The position numbers and the translations under genes are program-made. Below, piece after piece: positions 11,986-24,687 of a DNA stretch of 64,000 nucleotides (position 1 is its first letter; each line of letters starts with the position of its first letter). Under the pieces are notes generated by a model that saw only the letters and a list, made by a program, of their open reading frames with translations, made no database searches and was not told the DNA's origin. The DNA is from Warburgia ugandensis (lineage: Eukaryota; Streptophyta; Magnoliopsida; Canellales; Canellaceae): the NCBI GenBank assembly GCA_035236585.1, contig CP141126.1, positions 6,337,001 through 6,401,000 on the forward strand. The letters are read 5' to 3'.

Positions 11986-12837
11986 GATCATTGGACATGG
12001 CATCGGAGTCGTCAGCGACTTTCTAAGAGCAACCGTCCACGTTCAACGAGAAAAAATGCGTCTAAAGGTAGATGCCGCAAGGCTCACGATAACTTGGCTG
12101 GAGGTTGCACCTCGCGGAAGCGTTCATGTTCTAACTCCTAAAGTGGGCAGCCTTTAATAACAACTTCTACAAGAAAATGTAAGTAGGAATTAACTAAAAA
12201 AACGCAACTTCAAGGCAAAATGTGGCGACGTTTATGCGGTATGGGTTGGTTTCGCGTTCTAGGTAGTCAGATCATTGGACATGGCATCGGAGTCGTCAGC
12301 GACTTTCTAAGAGCAACTGTCCACGTTCAACGAGAAAAAATGCGTCTAAAGGTAGATGCCGCAAGGCTCACGATAACTTGGCTGGAGGTTGCACCTCGCG
12401 GAAGCGTTCATGTTCTAACTCCTAAAGTGGGCAGCCTTTAATAACAACTTCTACAAGAAAATGTAAGTAGGAATTAACTAAAAAAACGCAACTTCAAGGC
12501 AAAATGTGGCGACGTTTATGCGGTATGGGTTGGTTTCGCGTTCTAGGTAGTCAGATCATTGGACATGGCATCGGAGTCGTCAGCGACTTTCTAAGAGCAA
12601 CTGTCCACGTTCAACGAGAAAAAATGCGTCTAAAGGTAGATGCCGCAAGGCTCACGATAACTTGGCTGGAGGTTGCACCTCGCGGAAGCGTTCATGTTCT
12701 AACTCCTAAAGTGGGCAGCCTTTAATAACAACTTCTACAAGAAAATGTAAGTAGGAATTAACTAAAAAAACGCAACTTCAAGGCAAAATGTGGCGACGTT
12801 TATGCGGTATGGGTTGGTTTCGCATTCTAGGTAGTCA
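11986..12837 (+). repeat. Tandem array: three copies of a 284-bp unit
   Basis: The unit starting GATCATTGGACATGG occurs at 11986, 12270 and 12554, exactly 284 bases apart. The array ends near 12837, where the next unit diverges. By eye the copies differ at only a couple of bases, so the expansion is recent or homogenised. Two identical 73-codon frames (starts at 12220 and 12504, MWRRLCGMGWFRVLG...) straddle unit junctions. Because 284 is not a multiple of three, the frame does not run through the array. No known protein family is recognised. The GGCGACGTTTATGCGG motif resembles subterminal repeats of some DNA transposons, but this is only a suggestion. Confidence 0.95.
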
Positions 12838-13898
12838 AATCCAAGCTTACATCACTTTTCTTCCTATCGTTGTATCATGAAAATTTGGCTCAATAAAAAC
12901 AAGAAGTAAGTTGGAAGATTCTTTCCTCTAATTTTGAGCATATCAAAAAGAAAGTAGTGAATTGGGTGAGAGACTGCACTTAAGAATGGAACACTTTTTT
13001 CGGTCGAGTTTTATTTTTTTTAATTTTAAATTTAAAGAAAATTAAGAGTATAAAAAAGGCAGTAGTCTCGTGCATAAAGTTCTCGTATATATTAAAAAAG
13101 GGTCAGACTGCAAGGGTAAACAATACATAGCTTTTTCTTATATTTTTTGCAACAGATTATTTTTATGCTTCAAACTTATGGCTCCAAAGTTATACAGTAA
13201 TAATTTTATTATTATATATTTTTTCTAAATTAAAAAAAAAAGTTAAAAAAAATTAATCTACATAATCCGCTTTTTCGCCTCAAGCTGTCATGCTACGTCC
13301 CCTCTTTTTTTTTAAGGGGCCTGATGTAGGCTGCGATTTGTTCAGTGAAAATATTTATCTGTGGGCCACATCACCAATAGGCCATGCCTAAAAATTTCAC
13401 CACATCATTTATAGGCCACTTAAATTGGACGGTGAATTGGTTGACCATCCAGTTGCGCATTAGGACGATTTCGGAGATCCAGTTGCAGGTCGTAGAAAAG
13501 GACTTCGGAAAAGACGCAACCCAGCCTCCCATTTGATTGATTTGACACTTTCATCTTGTTCGATTATCCTAGTTTAGCAATGCCTGACACATCTTGTCCC
13601 TCAAAGATTTCTCTGTATTGTTTTTTGGTTCCAATGGTTATGAATAAAAAATAAAAAATAAAAAAAGGCAGCAAAGATCGGGAATTTTGGTGGCTAACTA
13701 ATTTAAGCAAACCAAACACCATAATGCATGATTCAGCTCATCACATAAGAGCGAGAGAGAGGACAGGTTCGTAGAAGCAGTGACTTGGCCGAACCGAGAA
13801 ATATAGGCGCACCTTTACTTGAATATGGAGCAAGGCCTCATGGAAAAATGTGTACTGTGTCCACATTTTGATTGTTTACATTATGGATCTCTGTGAAG
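12838..13898. other. AT-rich intergenic DNA
   Basis: Homopolymer-rich sequence (long A and T runs around 13010-13330). No gene or element is recognised. Confidence 0.5.
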
Positions 13899-14063
13899 CG
13901 AAGCCTTGGCACAACAGTAGAGTTATCGCCATGTAACTTAAGGTCACAGGTTTAAGGTGTGAAAACAGCCTCTTACAAAATTCAATATAAGGCTGAACAC
14001 TATTAACCATTGTAGTTTGCCCCTTTCCTGAACCAGCATATGTGGGAGCTTGTGCACCTACAT
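13899..14063 (+). mobile_element. Au-type SINE, copy 2
   Basis: The body matches copy 1 in order: AGCCTTGGCACAACAGTAGAG (A-box region), GGTCACAGGTTTAAGG (B-box region), AAACAGCCTCTTACAAAAT, ATAAGGCTG, then a TTGTAGTTTGCCCC stretch and GAGCTTGTGCACC at the end. It keeps the CAGCCTCTTAC block that copy 1 has lost in part, so the two are independent insertions. Strongly diverged. Confidence 0.75.
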
Positions 14064-16969
14064 TATAAATCTTTGTAGTTCACCGGTTTCTGGACATGCA
14101 TACCTGGTAGTTTCATGCACGGAGGCAGCCCTACACTATGTTCTGGATCACTTGAATCCGAGATGCCGCCGTGGCCGTGGAAAAGGGAAGCGCTACTGTA
14201 GTACTCTTTTGACTGCCATGTATTTCTCTGCGGTTAGGAGCCTGTTGCATGAGGGAACAAGGTCGCCCAAGAGTTTTTGGGCTAAAATCCCCGAACAGGA
14301 AGATGTGTTTCAGCAGAGTAGCTAGTAAAGACAAACCTGCTTTGGAGTTTCAACAACGGTGATTGAAGCCAGTCTCAACCAGCAAAGGCAACTGCCTGGC
14401 CCCACTACTAACCCCACCTTTTGGGCTTTGTTGGATTTATCAAATGGTGAACAGATTGAACCATTTAACAAGGAGGTGCAGGGCTGAGTGAATTTTTCTG
14501 GTTCTTTCCGTGGCCAGCAATTGGAGAACCCACTATCTCAACCCTTGGGACTGGATTTATCAAATGGATGAATTGTCCGGAGTTGTTCTGTAGTGGTGTG
14601 AATGAATTTCTCGGTTGCAGCAGGCCCAGCTACTGGTGAACCGCACCGAATAGTATTTTATCGCTACATTTACACCTGCTAGAGACACGAATGGCGAAGA
14701 TTGCCTTTGGAATGAAGTTTATATTTCTGAAATAATTGTACTTCCCTGGGAGTGATCCGACGAGAAGCACTGATCTAAGAGGCTGTAAGGAGTTTCAATT
14801 GGTTCGACCTTCATGGCACTGGTTTGATCTCAACCGCTCATACGGAGCAACCTACTCTTGTTATGCGGGACGCCAACAACATCTCTTATAGATCTGTTCG
14901 AGGACGTCAACTCCGGACACTTTCTTATTAGTTTCTTTAAAATCCACCAAATAAAACGGTTGGGACAGTCCAAGGAAACTTCTGCCTTTGCTATGGATTT
15001 AAAATGGTGAACCTACCATCAAGAACAAAGCCCTATCATACTGATCTCGTGTTGGGGGCCCAAACACTCTGCTTCTCTTCTAGTATTAAGTGATCTTCAT
15101 GTACTCTCTTTCTTTTTCTTTCTCAAATTTGGTTCAAATTGACATGTAATTAAATGACAAGGGCGCAAGCATAACCAAATTACTTAGGAAACGTCAGATG
15201 ATATTCCCTACTAAAGCACGCCCATCTGTTAGAATGCTTAAATCTGCCTCTGTAACTCAATTGAAAGTTGCCTTGTAGCATAGTGACGCAAGAAGGTCTC
15301 TCTTATGGTACAGTGTTAGAAATAAAGAAGTTTTACACAAAATTAATTTGTTTAATCTTAGTTTGGAGGCACGTGTTAATATGAACCTTTTGAAGATAGT
15401 TAAAACCTTCCAATAAGTATAGATCTCAATCTGTACCATGGACAATATTTGGACTCTAAGATGAATGCCCTAAAAATAGTCTTCAAAAATCTCTCTTAAA
15501 AAATCACTATCTTTCTGAAAGAGAATAATATCATAAACTCAATTCACTTCAGATATAAAATCTAAACAAATCTGCCCCAGGCCACTCATAATAAGAAAGC
15601 TTACCAACTTTCTTGTTCTAGCATTGGTCTAGTGGGTTCTTATAGGTCGTGATGGCCTAGGATCATGAGTTGTTTCTATAGTGATGGGTCTAGCGTATTG
15701 GACCTCACCGGATGGGCCAACCGAGCACGAGAACATCTTAACCCATAAAACGTACACTCTAGTGGCCCTTGGTTGGATCACACTCAATTCAAAAGATATG
15801 AGGTGGCTAATATGCATAACCTTGGAGAGAGGACTCTTCTTGCAGTACTACACTAGAAGACCTTTTGCGCCTTGTAAATCAATGCAATTAAAAGGCCAGC
15901 CTGGTGCACGAAACTCTTGCGTATGCAAAATTTTGAAAATGAGCAGACCATAAAAAATTTATAGCATGCCATCGTACCTTGCATTTTTGTAAATCAATGC
16001 AGTTGTTGAGAACAAAAAAATGACTAATACGAGGTCAAACAAATGGATTGGTAATAACACGTACTAAATAATGTCACATATTAGGCATAAGTTAGCGTAC
16101 TTGCAAAAGCAACGATATTGAATCAGGCCTGTAACCAGAAATCGATGCAATTCTTGGGTGCTTTTGCACATCAACATTGCAGCAACCAAATGTTGCCCCA
16201 CGTAGGACTAAGGATTGATCTTATCTTATACTCTTGTAAGCCATACGCATGGGTGAAATTTTTCTAAAATAAGTAGGGGATAAGTTGCCTATCCTGTTGA
16301 TAAACGGATCGAGCCATTGTGGCTTTTCAAGGATTCACATGTTTTAAACATGACGAATAGCTCCACTATATTTTCGATCCAAGAATAGGAAGATAAGCCA
16401 ATCCGAGGCTGTAACCGAGTTCCCGACGTAACCATTGGAAGGCGGGCTCAGTTGCAGTGGCCCAATGGCTGCGGTGCGGGCTTCGGCTTAACCTTTCGGC
16501 CCCTCCATTTTCGAATACCATTTCACCTTCACCAGTAAGAGAAGGTAGCTTATAAACGATGTAAAGATCTAGTGACCCATACTACATTTTCTAGGACCTA
16601 CTGGAGATGAGCCAATTATCATTCAACCTAGATGTATATTTCATATCTCTTAAGAAATCGACCGTCACAGATGAAAGCATCAGGATCACCAAACTAATGA
16701 AGAACTTTTTCTACAGCCTGTCTGTTGCAAGCCCACTATATCAGAGGTTTTGATCATTGAACAAGCGGGTTCTACTCAAAAGTAACAGCAAAAATATAAT
16801 TGCCCATCTATCTTTATCGAGTCCATTCTTGATGTATCAGATTGTTGGATTTTATCATCGAAATACATGGCCCAGTTTTCTCTTTGCTTTGTCATCTGAT
16901 GCTGCGTATAATAATAAAATTACCAGAGCTAGAAAAAAATTCGGATCAATTCAAACTGAGAGGAGAAAA
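14064..16969. other. Intergenic DNA, no gene recognised
   Basis: Open frames of 60-90 codons occur (for example 14050-14325 and 15681-15953) but overlap other frames and carry no domain, signal peptide or transmembrane pattern that I can identify. No clear repeats were seen. Confidence 0.5.
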
Positions 16970-17210
16970 TGTAACATTTCATGAATCAATAGTGGACCCT
17001 TGAGTAACATGTTCTTTGAGATAGAATCTACATTGTTAATGAATTGATTATTCAAAGAGTAATACAAATAGGTTTATAGAGAAGTTACATGTAGATAAGC
17101 ACCAAAGATAATGTAGATCTATTTAGTCCCATATCTTATCCAATAACATCAATCTTATTAGATAACCCAGATATTATCTAATAATACAGATCAGATCTTA
17201 TCTCGTAGCA
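16970..17210 (-). mobile_element. Single LTR with adjoining polypurine tract (LTR-element fragment)
   Basis: On the minus strand this 241-bp unit begins TGCTACGAGATAAG and ends ATGTTACA. It is preceded by AGCTTGAGAGAGGG, a good polypurine tract. It has a TATAAA-like box and a short leader. That arrangement is the 3' end of an LTR element, probably Copia or a non-autonomous relative, whose body would extend to higher coordinates. A matching second LTR was not found. Confidence 0.55.
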
Positions 17211-18601
17211 CCCTCTCTCAAGCTAATGTAAAGATAATTTTGGCATTAGCTGGTTGATTAAACACTGTAATTGAAGTATTTCTTCTTGATGAGTATAATC
17301 TCAAGTCAATCCATACTTCCTTTATTGTTGGAAGTAGATCTGAAATCGATAATATCTTCTTTAATGAACCGATCTTGATTGCATTTTAACGGATAAAGAT
17401 TCCTAATAATGAGCAGTATATCCTTTAACACTGATTGTGAAATCAAATGACGATTGCAGCGATTCAAGGCAATCCATCAGAATAATTAGACGATCAATAA
17501 TAGTTAGAGGCCGAATTGCCAGAAGATATCGGATTGAAGGCTTTTCAAATGACTTTGGTGAGATTGATCTCTTAATAAACAAAATTAGTTGATACAGCTC
17601 CCATGCCTATGAGCCGTGATCCTTCTACATTGGTGATCGGTGAGCGAAATTGAGGGACATGTGCATTCTGGATATTGGGAGAGCATCAACCTTCAGATGG
17701 AACAGCATCGAGGTGATCATCGGCTGAGGTTCAAATCGATGGTGGACGAGGCAGATCGCATGTGATCAGTGGTGGTAAAGGCAAACCAAGCAAGATCAAC
17801 TATGAGGAAGAAAATCATATATCAGCAATCGTGGGTGCAATCTGCAAGATCGGAGATCAACAATCATGCATATGATCAACAAGATCGGAGATGGTGATAC
17901 AATTGACAAGATTGCAAACGAAAATCTTCACAATGACTCTGATCGAAGGATACTCAGAGTAACCTATTAGTTCCTTCCTACCGCCTATACCAGGAAGCTC
18001 TGTTGATAATGTCACAAGGAGCCATCCACGGCCACCCCCAATAGAAGGATCATCTATGCTGGAACCATATGTGTCTGGGCCATATGAGTCAAGTACCTTG
18101 TCATGCCTTTCAATGCTCCAAATGCGACGATATACTTGGCCCATTTCATGCGAAGAGTCTCAAACGAAGATGGCAAATGTGCAGCAACCCTTAGTCTAGA
18201 TCTGTTGTGTTTGAGGCAAATAGGCAGTACCACAATCACGGACAGTGGCCCAAGAATCAACATGTGGCTCTATTGAATCGGTTGAATCTGGGAGTACCAA
18301 GTCTTTAAATTCCGCTACCAGTCCTGAGAGCCTATCCTCTGATATCAGTGTGCAGTCGATTGATTCTAGTTCTGTAAGAGAGTTGCCTATCAAGACGGAT
18401 CGTGAAGACATGAGGTCGTTCTGTATCCAATTACTTAGGTTCGGTGGATGTTGAAAGAAGGTCGAGACACCATTCTCTGATAGTGGTAGATGCACCATCC
18501 ATCTGTTGGGTCTACACCCATGTGAGATCAGCTGTATATCTGACTGACAAATTCGTATAAACAGAAACACCTGCAACAAGAAAAGAGCAGTGGCATCCGA
18601 A
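17211..18601. other. Unassigned stretch, possibly body of a non-autonomous LTR element
   Basis: The sequence next to the polypurine tract contains no protease, integrase, reverse transcriptase or RNase H motif. A 148-codon antisense frame at 18196-18642 has no recognisable family. It may be a LARD- or TRIM-like internal region, or unrelated DNA. Confidence 0.3.
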
Positions 18602-18960
18602 ATGTCAACAGTCGGTGCCGGAAAAGTTGAATTCGGCACCAACCAATCTGGACGCCAAGATTCTTGACAATCGGATCATCTACACCCTATAAATAGGAGA
18701 GATCCGACCGCTGCTAAACATGATGTAAGAAAGAAAAGATCAGTTAATTTGAAGAGAGAATGTGAGAGAGAGAGTAGAGTGGAGTGAGGATATGGTTGTG
18801 ATCCTCCTCTATTGTATTCCGATTCAACTTAGTGACTAATTTCTCTTTCCCATAGATCGTATGCCAAAAATCAGGCTGAACCACGTTAATTGTTTTGTGT
18901 TTCTGTGCGTGTGATTGTATTTTCATCATCTTCTCAAATCTGGCCCTCAGATCTAAACAG
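18602..18960 (+). mobile_element. LTR-like unit with a strong TATA box
   Basis: The stretch starts TGTCAACAGTCGG and has CCCTATAAATAGGAG at about 18687. It continues with a GA-rich leader and ends in a T-rich stretch containing GAACCACGTTAATTG, a layout common at the U5 end of Copia LTRs, finishing near TCTAAACA. No target duplication or primer-binding site was found. It may instead be the promoter of an unrecognised unit. Confidence 0.35.
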
Positions 18961-19229
18961 ATTGCTAGATCTTATTCTCAACACCATCGAAGTTGCGTGC
19001 AAAGAACCCAGTGGTTTAATATTGCTTGTGAGCTGTCTACTACTGGAGCTAATATGTTTGAGCAGCAAGAACCTTGCATTACTTCTAGCTCGAAATGCAC
19101 CTGCGAGGAAGAATTCGTCGTTGTCCTGACGGCAGTATGGCTTCTAGCCATGATTTGAGGTTGCACGTCTCGTGGGAAGAAGAGTGATCCTTCGACAGAG
19201 GAGAAACCAGTACTTACCTCTTGGACATA

Positions 19230-22200
19230 GCCCATGAGCAAGGATGGAGAAACAGATCTGCATGGCGTTGCTCTTCCTTCCAAGAAGGTCAAATCGGAAT
19301 ACATCAATTTCTTCTGGGTTTCGTTAGGGATTGATCTTTGGGACATCGATCGAAGCAAAAAGCAGTCGAGGAGGAGAAGGAGAGGAGATGGCGATGGCGA
19401 TGGAGAGCTGGTTTCAGGGGTTGCCGCTTGTGCCATTCCCGGCACCTCTTCTTATTCTAACCCTCTTGACGCCCTCACTAACACGCTTCATGGATCTTCT
19501 TCCAAGACCCAGGATAGGTTGAGGGAGTTTCCTGGGACAGTACCCACTACTTCTGTTGATCCTCTGGAGAGTGGGCCTCTGACAATCCTTCCAGGATCGG
19601 AATCTGATACACCTTTTTTTCTTCTTATTTTGGACAAAGCGAAGAATCTTACTAACATAAGACTCACACAGGCTCCAAAATCAACTGAAGACTCTCATCC
19701 AAAAGCACAGCCCGGACATTATCTTCGTCAGTGAAACGAGAAGTGAAGATCCTTCTGATCCCTCCCTTAACAATGTTTTGTTAAAAGATTATGAATGTCG
19801 TTTTGTCTATCCTTCCATAGGAATTTTTGGGGACTTCTTGCTTCTCTGGAGCAACAGAAAGAAAAAGAACGATTATCCTTTTCTGACCAGGTTATTCCCC
19901 GTGGGGTTCTGTTGAAAGATAAAATTTGGATCCTATCCTGTGTCTATGCATAAGTGGATTCTTCCACTAGAAAAAAGCTGTGGGAGGCCTTGCGGTATAT
20001 AAACAACCAAAGATTGGATCTATGGTGAATTATAGGCGATTTGAAATTCTCCAGGATAGGAACTCAGGTGTATTATCAATAATCTAAATCTAGTTGACTT
20101 GGTTTTAATGGGAGTTCGGTCACCTGGTCAAATATGAGGAAAGTTTTAAGGAACATTAAAAGGATGCTGGACATTATTTGGCGGGTAACATTGACGAAGC
20201 TGTGCGAAGGCTATGAGCTTAAATGTGAAGAGCAAATTGAAGAAATGACCTTAAATTTTTTTGTATTGACTTCTAATTGAATTATTTAAAATTCAGAGGT
20301 GAAAGAAATCATTTTATCTACTAATAATGATCAAATTGGCATATTATTAAATCACGCTTCGCTGTAGATTTAGGTATTTTGAGAATACGTCTCAAAAATT
20401 GTTGGCTAATCAATATTGCAGATTGTGTTATAGCAAAGTTATTGTTCTCCACCTGCCAAGAATTGCTTCTGACCACAACCCGTTACTACTGGCCGTGGAA
20501 TGTATGCAAACATCGAAACGTAAATTATTTCAATTCGAGAATATGTGGGTCGATCACCCTTTCCTTCACCAAACTGTAACAGGAGCATGGAACCTCAATA
20601 TCGTCGGTTCAGCAGCATCCAAAATATGCAGGAAGCTCCAAAATACAAGGAAAATTCTTGCTCCGTGGAACATAAGCACTTGTGGTTATCTGGACTCAAG
20701 AACCGATTCGTTAACGAGGAAAATTGATGAACACCAAAATCCAAAGATAGGTCTATCCATGAAGAAGATTATCAGCCAAAATCTCAAGCTCGACCTCTAT
20801 AACGAGTGTGCTCTAGAAAGAACTACGTGGGAAACAAAAAGCCAAAGTTAGCTAGAGGGGACCTTAATACAAGATATTTTCACATGGTTGCCACCTACGA
20901 AAGAGAAAAAACCAGAATTTAAATATGATGGTGAACGAAGGAGATGTCAGGACCTTCATCACCAACCATTTCAAGAGGCAATATTACAAAGATGATAACC
21001 CTGCATCCCCTTCTCTGCCATGTATATTATAAAGAACACTCCCCAGAAGATAACAAGATGCTTTTGAAACCAATTACGTTTAAGAATGCAGGATCAAAAC
21101 CTTCTCGATGGACTCTTTTGAATTTTTGCAGGAATCGATGGCTTCAATCCTGGATTTTTCATATAATTGGGGCATAGTCGGAACAGATATATCTAAAATG
21201 GTTAAGTCAATTTTTCACTTGGTTTTTCTTCTGAAAGAACTTAATAAAACTCTCATTACGCTTATTCAGAATAGATCTGGCGCTTGTACTATGAATGGTT
21301 ATCGCCCTATCAGTTTATGTAATGCCACTTACAAGATCATAGCTAAAGCAATAATGAACAGGCTCAGACCTCTCCTGACAAAATTGATAACTGAAAATCA
21401 AATGACGTTTGTACCAGGAAGAAACATTCAAGAAAATACTCTTATTGCACGTGAAGTTTTCACTTTCTTCAGAATAAAGAAGGGCAAAAGAGGGGAAATG
21501 ACAATAAAGGTTGTATCTGCAGAAGGCATATGATAGCTTATCATGGGATTTCCTCAATGAAACTTTAAAGAAGCTCGGTTTTAATGAAAAATGGATTCAA
21601 CTAATTATACTGTGTGTTATTACTTCCTCATTTGTGGTCCTGCTGAATGGAGTTCAGGGGGAGTGGTTCAGTTGGGAGAGGCAATCCTCTCTCTTCGTAT
21701 CTTTTCATTCTCTGTGCGAAGTGCTCCCTGAGAATGATATTATTGAGAGGAACCTGGATCCTGTTAAATTATGCAAGAAAGATGAGAACATCTCACATTT
21801 GTTTTTTGCCAATAACCTACTCGTCTTTGGGAGAGCTTCATTCCAAAAATGCGCGACTATCGCGATGATTCTAAAAGAATTTGGTCATGAATCAGGTTTG
21901 ATGATAAACAATGAGAAATCGGCTATTCATTCATCAAGGAAAGTGACCATCATTGTCCGTCTTCAGCTAAATTGTGGAGAGAGTCCTACAAAGGCTTCAA
22001 AATGGAAGACGCAATTTCTGTCAATAGTGAGGAGACTTATCCTTCTAAAAGCAGTCATGGAAGCTATGCCCATACATTTGATGTCCTCTTATTCAATTCC
22101 AAGAATAACACTCGAAGCATTTGAAAGACTTCGCAAAGAATTTTTGTGGAAGAGAGATAACGGAAGAACAAGTGTTGGGTAGAATGGAGTGAAATTTGCC

Positions 22201-22461
22201 AAAGCAAAGAGCAAGTTGGATAGGGACTTAGAAATTTAAGATCTGTATAAGATGCTTTGCTTGCTAAACTCGCCGGGAAAGTCATAACAGGCCAGAACTC
22301 ACTATGGGTGTCCTTTCTGAAAAGTAAATACCTTCTTAATAGGAGCTAGTTGGAAGCAAAAAAAACAAAAAATCGGATTCATCAGGATGGAAAGCCATCA
22401 TCGACATCCTACCTAGATTCAAGGAAGCATTAAAATGAGAAGCGGGTAATGCCAAAAGTAG
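19230..22461 (+). mobile_element. L1-type LINE, piece 1 of 4 (linker, endonuclease, reverse transcriptase)
   Basis: An acidic/Ser-Pro-rich linker (19234-19640) is followed by an apurinic-type endonuclease: IIFVSETRSED near 19715, LNLVDLV near 20090, and PRIASDHNPLLLAVE near 20455. The reverse transcriptase follows with YRPISLCNATYKIIAKAI (21300), LITENQMTFVPGR (21390), KAYDSLSWDFLNE (21515) and LFFANNLLVFG (21795). The active-site pair, normally ADD, reads ANN at 21811-21816, so it is catalytically dead. Frame changes and stops are frequent. The piece ends in a WKAIIDILPRFKEAL...GNAKS region at the solo LTR at 22462. The reading resumes at 24496, 31350 and 41373. Confidence 0.9.
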
Positions 22462-24495
22462 TGTTGAGTGTCCAATTTTACCTAAAGTACCTCTAAATTT
22501 GAATCTAATATATCATCTAATCAATCTATTTTGAATTTTTAGATCAAATAAGTATTTTAGCTCCAACTGATCGTCTAACCATTGATTTACAAAATTTAGT
22601 GGCCAAATGATCATTGAAGTTGATTAGATAATTAAAGTATAATTAGCATGATTCTAATTGAATTTTATATGACGTAGATCAACCAAAAGAGAATTGGACC
22701 ACTCATATCAAGTTAAATAGAATCAGATAATGCAAGATGAAATTTGAGAGAAAACTGCTTTTAATATGAGATTGCAGGAAATCAGGGAACTGTTTCCTAA
22801 TTAGAAAACTAAATTTGGATAAAGAAACAACTTTGAAGAAGAGAAGTTGATTAGGACTTCAACATGATAAGGATTGTCTCTTATCTTTGGGAAAGAGATT
22901 AAGAGTTGAAGACAAGCAGGAAACTAGTAGAAAGGCTATAAAAATAAAGTGAACTGAAGCTTCAAAGAACCATACTTAGAGAGAAAAGCAGTTCGTCAAA
23001 GGAGAAAGGGAGAGAAGAAGACCGATCTCAACCATCTCCTCTTCCAGCCTCTCTTCCAGTCTCACTCTCACTATCATGTTTCCTTTCGTTTTCAACTGAA
23101 ATTTTTCTCTCTCTCTGCTTCTTTCTCATTTCACAGTTCCTTGTTTCCTATGGTTTTTACCTTAGTTACCAGTTCGGTTCTTCCCTTTGTTTCAAGCCAT
23201 ATCTTCAATTAGCCTGCTCCGGTGAAAAATAGATCGAAACTCAGTTTACTATTGTTCTCTCCTCTGCTCATCCTTCCCCTTGCCATCATCGCACTAGCTC
23301 TCTGTTTTCAGTCATGCGTTCTCCTCTCTGCTTGGTTCTCACCATGCTCTCCTTCACTGGTTCAGTCCTACCTCCCTTTAAGCCTCTCTCTCAGTCTCAT
23401 CTCCATTCATCAGTTGGTCTTTCCCTATCTTTACCCTGCTTTTCCACAGTTTTCTTATTTCAGTCCTCGATTTCTCTGAGTTATCACCACTGTTTTTCCT
23501 CTTTATTGTTGTTTTCCAGCCTCTCATCCCTGACTCCCTGCCTCCATTCCTTGTATTCGTTGCCAACTATTCACCATTCGTTGCCAACTAGTCACCATCC
23601 CTGACTCTCTGAACAGATTTTACCAAAATATTTTCTTTTTACAAGTTCTCAATAATTCACTCAAAACACAATTTGGGTTTCACCTTCATTCTGCTTTCTT
23701 CCCCTTCGTTTCGGTTTTTCAAAATAGACAGGGAGCTGAAATAGCTCCCTGTGTCCTACATCCTCTCTTGGTTACGGGTTGATGAAGGGAGATTTAAATA
23801 AAAGTTTCAAAAATACCCATGCCCTTTTATTTTAATCCCTTATATGGCCGTGTTTCGTCCTATTGATATTCTGTCTTATTAATGTTTTATCCTGTTCTTA
23901 GTTATTCTGTGAACTATTCGATCCAAATTCTATTTGGCTTTTAACTGAACTGATCGGTGATTCACTTGACAAGACCATCTCAATTTCTGTTCAATCTCTC
24001 TTTTAATTTTAAGTCAAAATTTAGATCTTCATTTAAGTTCAATTCTTAGCTAATCCATAGTATCTGATCTTGAATATAGAATTCAAAAATTCAATCTGAG
24101 CCATCCAATTTATAATTTTCCAAATTATTAGCTTTTTGGAAGTTTTTTTAATGCAACAGTTGAAATAGTAATTAGAGACATTAGTGATGGATTGATGAAG
24201 GTTGATTGACTTGAATTCAAACCAAAAGTGGATAATTTCTTTGAGATCAAGCTAGAAAAGTAGAATTAGTTTATTATTTAGTTTATTATTTCAGTTAAAT
24301 TCAAAACTATGTATTTTATAGCTAATCAATAGATTTGATTTTTTACTACAATGTTAGTTTATTTATTTATTTTTTGTTAATTTTTGTTCATTTAAATTTT
24401 ATCTAAACTGTACTTTTAATTTAAATCCACGTAAGATTAACCCATACTTGTACAAACTAAACTACAATAGTCTGTGCACTTGCATAAAACAAATA
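22462..24495 (+). mobile_element. Solo LTR A (about 2.0 kb) inserted in the LINE
   Basis: Begins TGTTGAGTGTCCAATTTTA and ends near 24495, after GTGCACTTGCATAAAACA. The same start and end blocks bound solo LTR B (25775-27790), and the lengths are nearly equal (2034 and 2016). It has a TATAAAAATAAAG box near 22935 and a CT-rich leader. The flanks (AGTAG left, TATAG right) are a weak, decayed target duplication, but LINE coding sequence stops at one edge and resumes at the other, which confirms insertion. The family is probably Ty3/Gypsy-like; no internal region remains. Confidence 0.75.
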
Positions 24496-24687
24496 TATAG
24501 ATATATGGAAGGATTGGTAGTATAACCCAGCTCTTCTATATCATCATTTCCCACAATATAAGTAGGAAGTTAGAGCTTTGAAAGATCAAACGTTAAATCA
24601 CCTTATTGATGAAAGGACGAATAAGTGGAACAGCGAACTGATTAAGCAAACTTGGCCTAGGATACATTAAAGCAAGTGGAACAAGGG
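24496..24687 (+). mobile_element. L1-type LINE, piece 2 of 4
   Basis: The frames read DIWKDW...YNPALLYHHFPQ and LKDQTLNHLIDERTNKWNSE, then LIKQTWPRIH. This is the segment between reverse transcriptase and the zinc-finger region of plant L1 ORF2. It directly continues the sense of piece 1 and is cut at 24688 by the next LTR. Confidence 0.85.

Noticed and set aside
12220-12725. The 73-codon frames as paralogous small genes
   Set aside because: They exist only because the 284-bp unit is repeated, and the frame crosses unit boundaries. Kept as a repeat with a note.
18196-18642. 148-codon minus-strand frame as a gene
   Set aside because: No domain or family resemblance. It overlaps a Ser-rich frame on the other strand and lies among LTR-like units.
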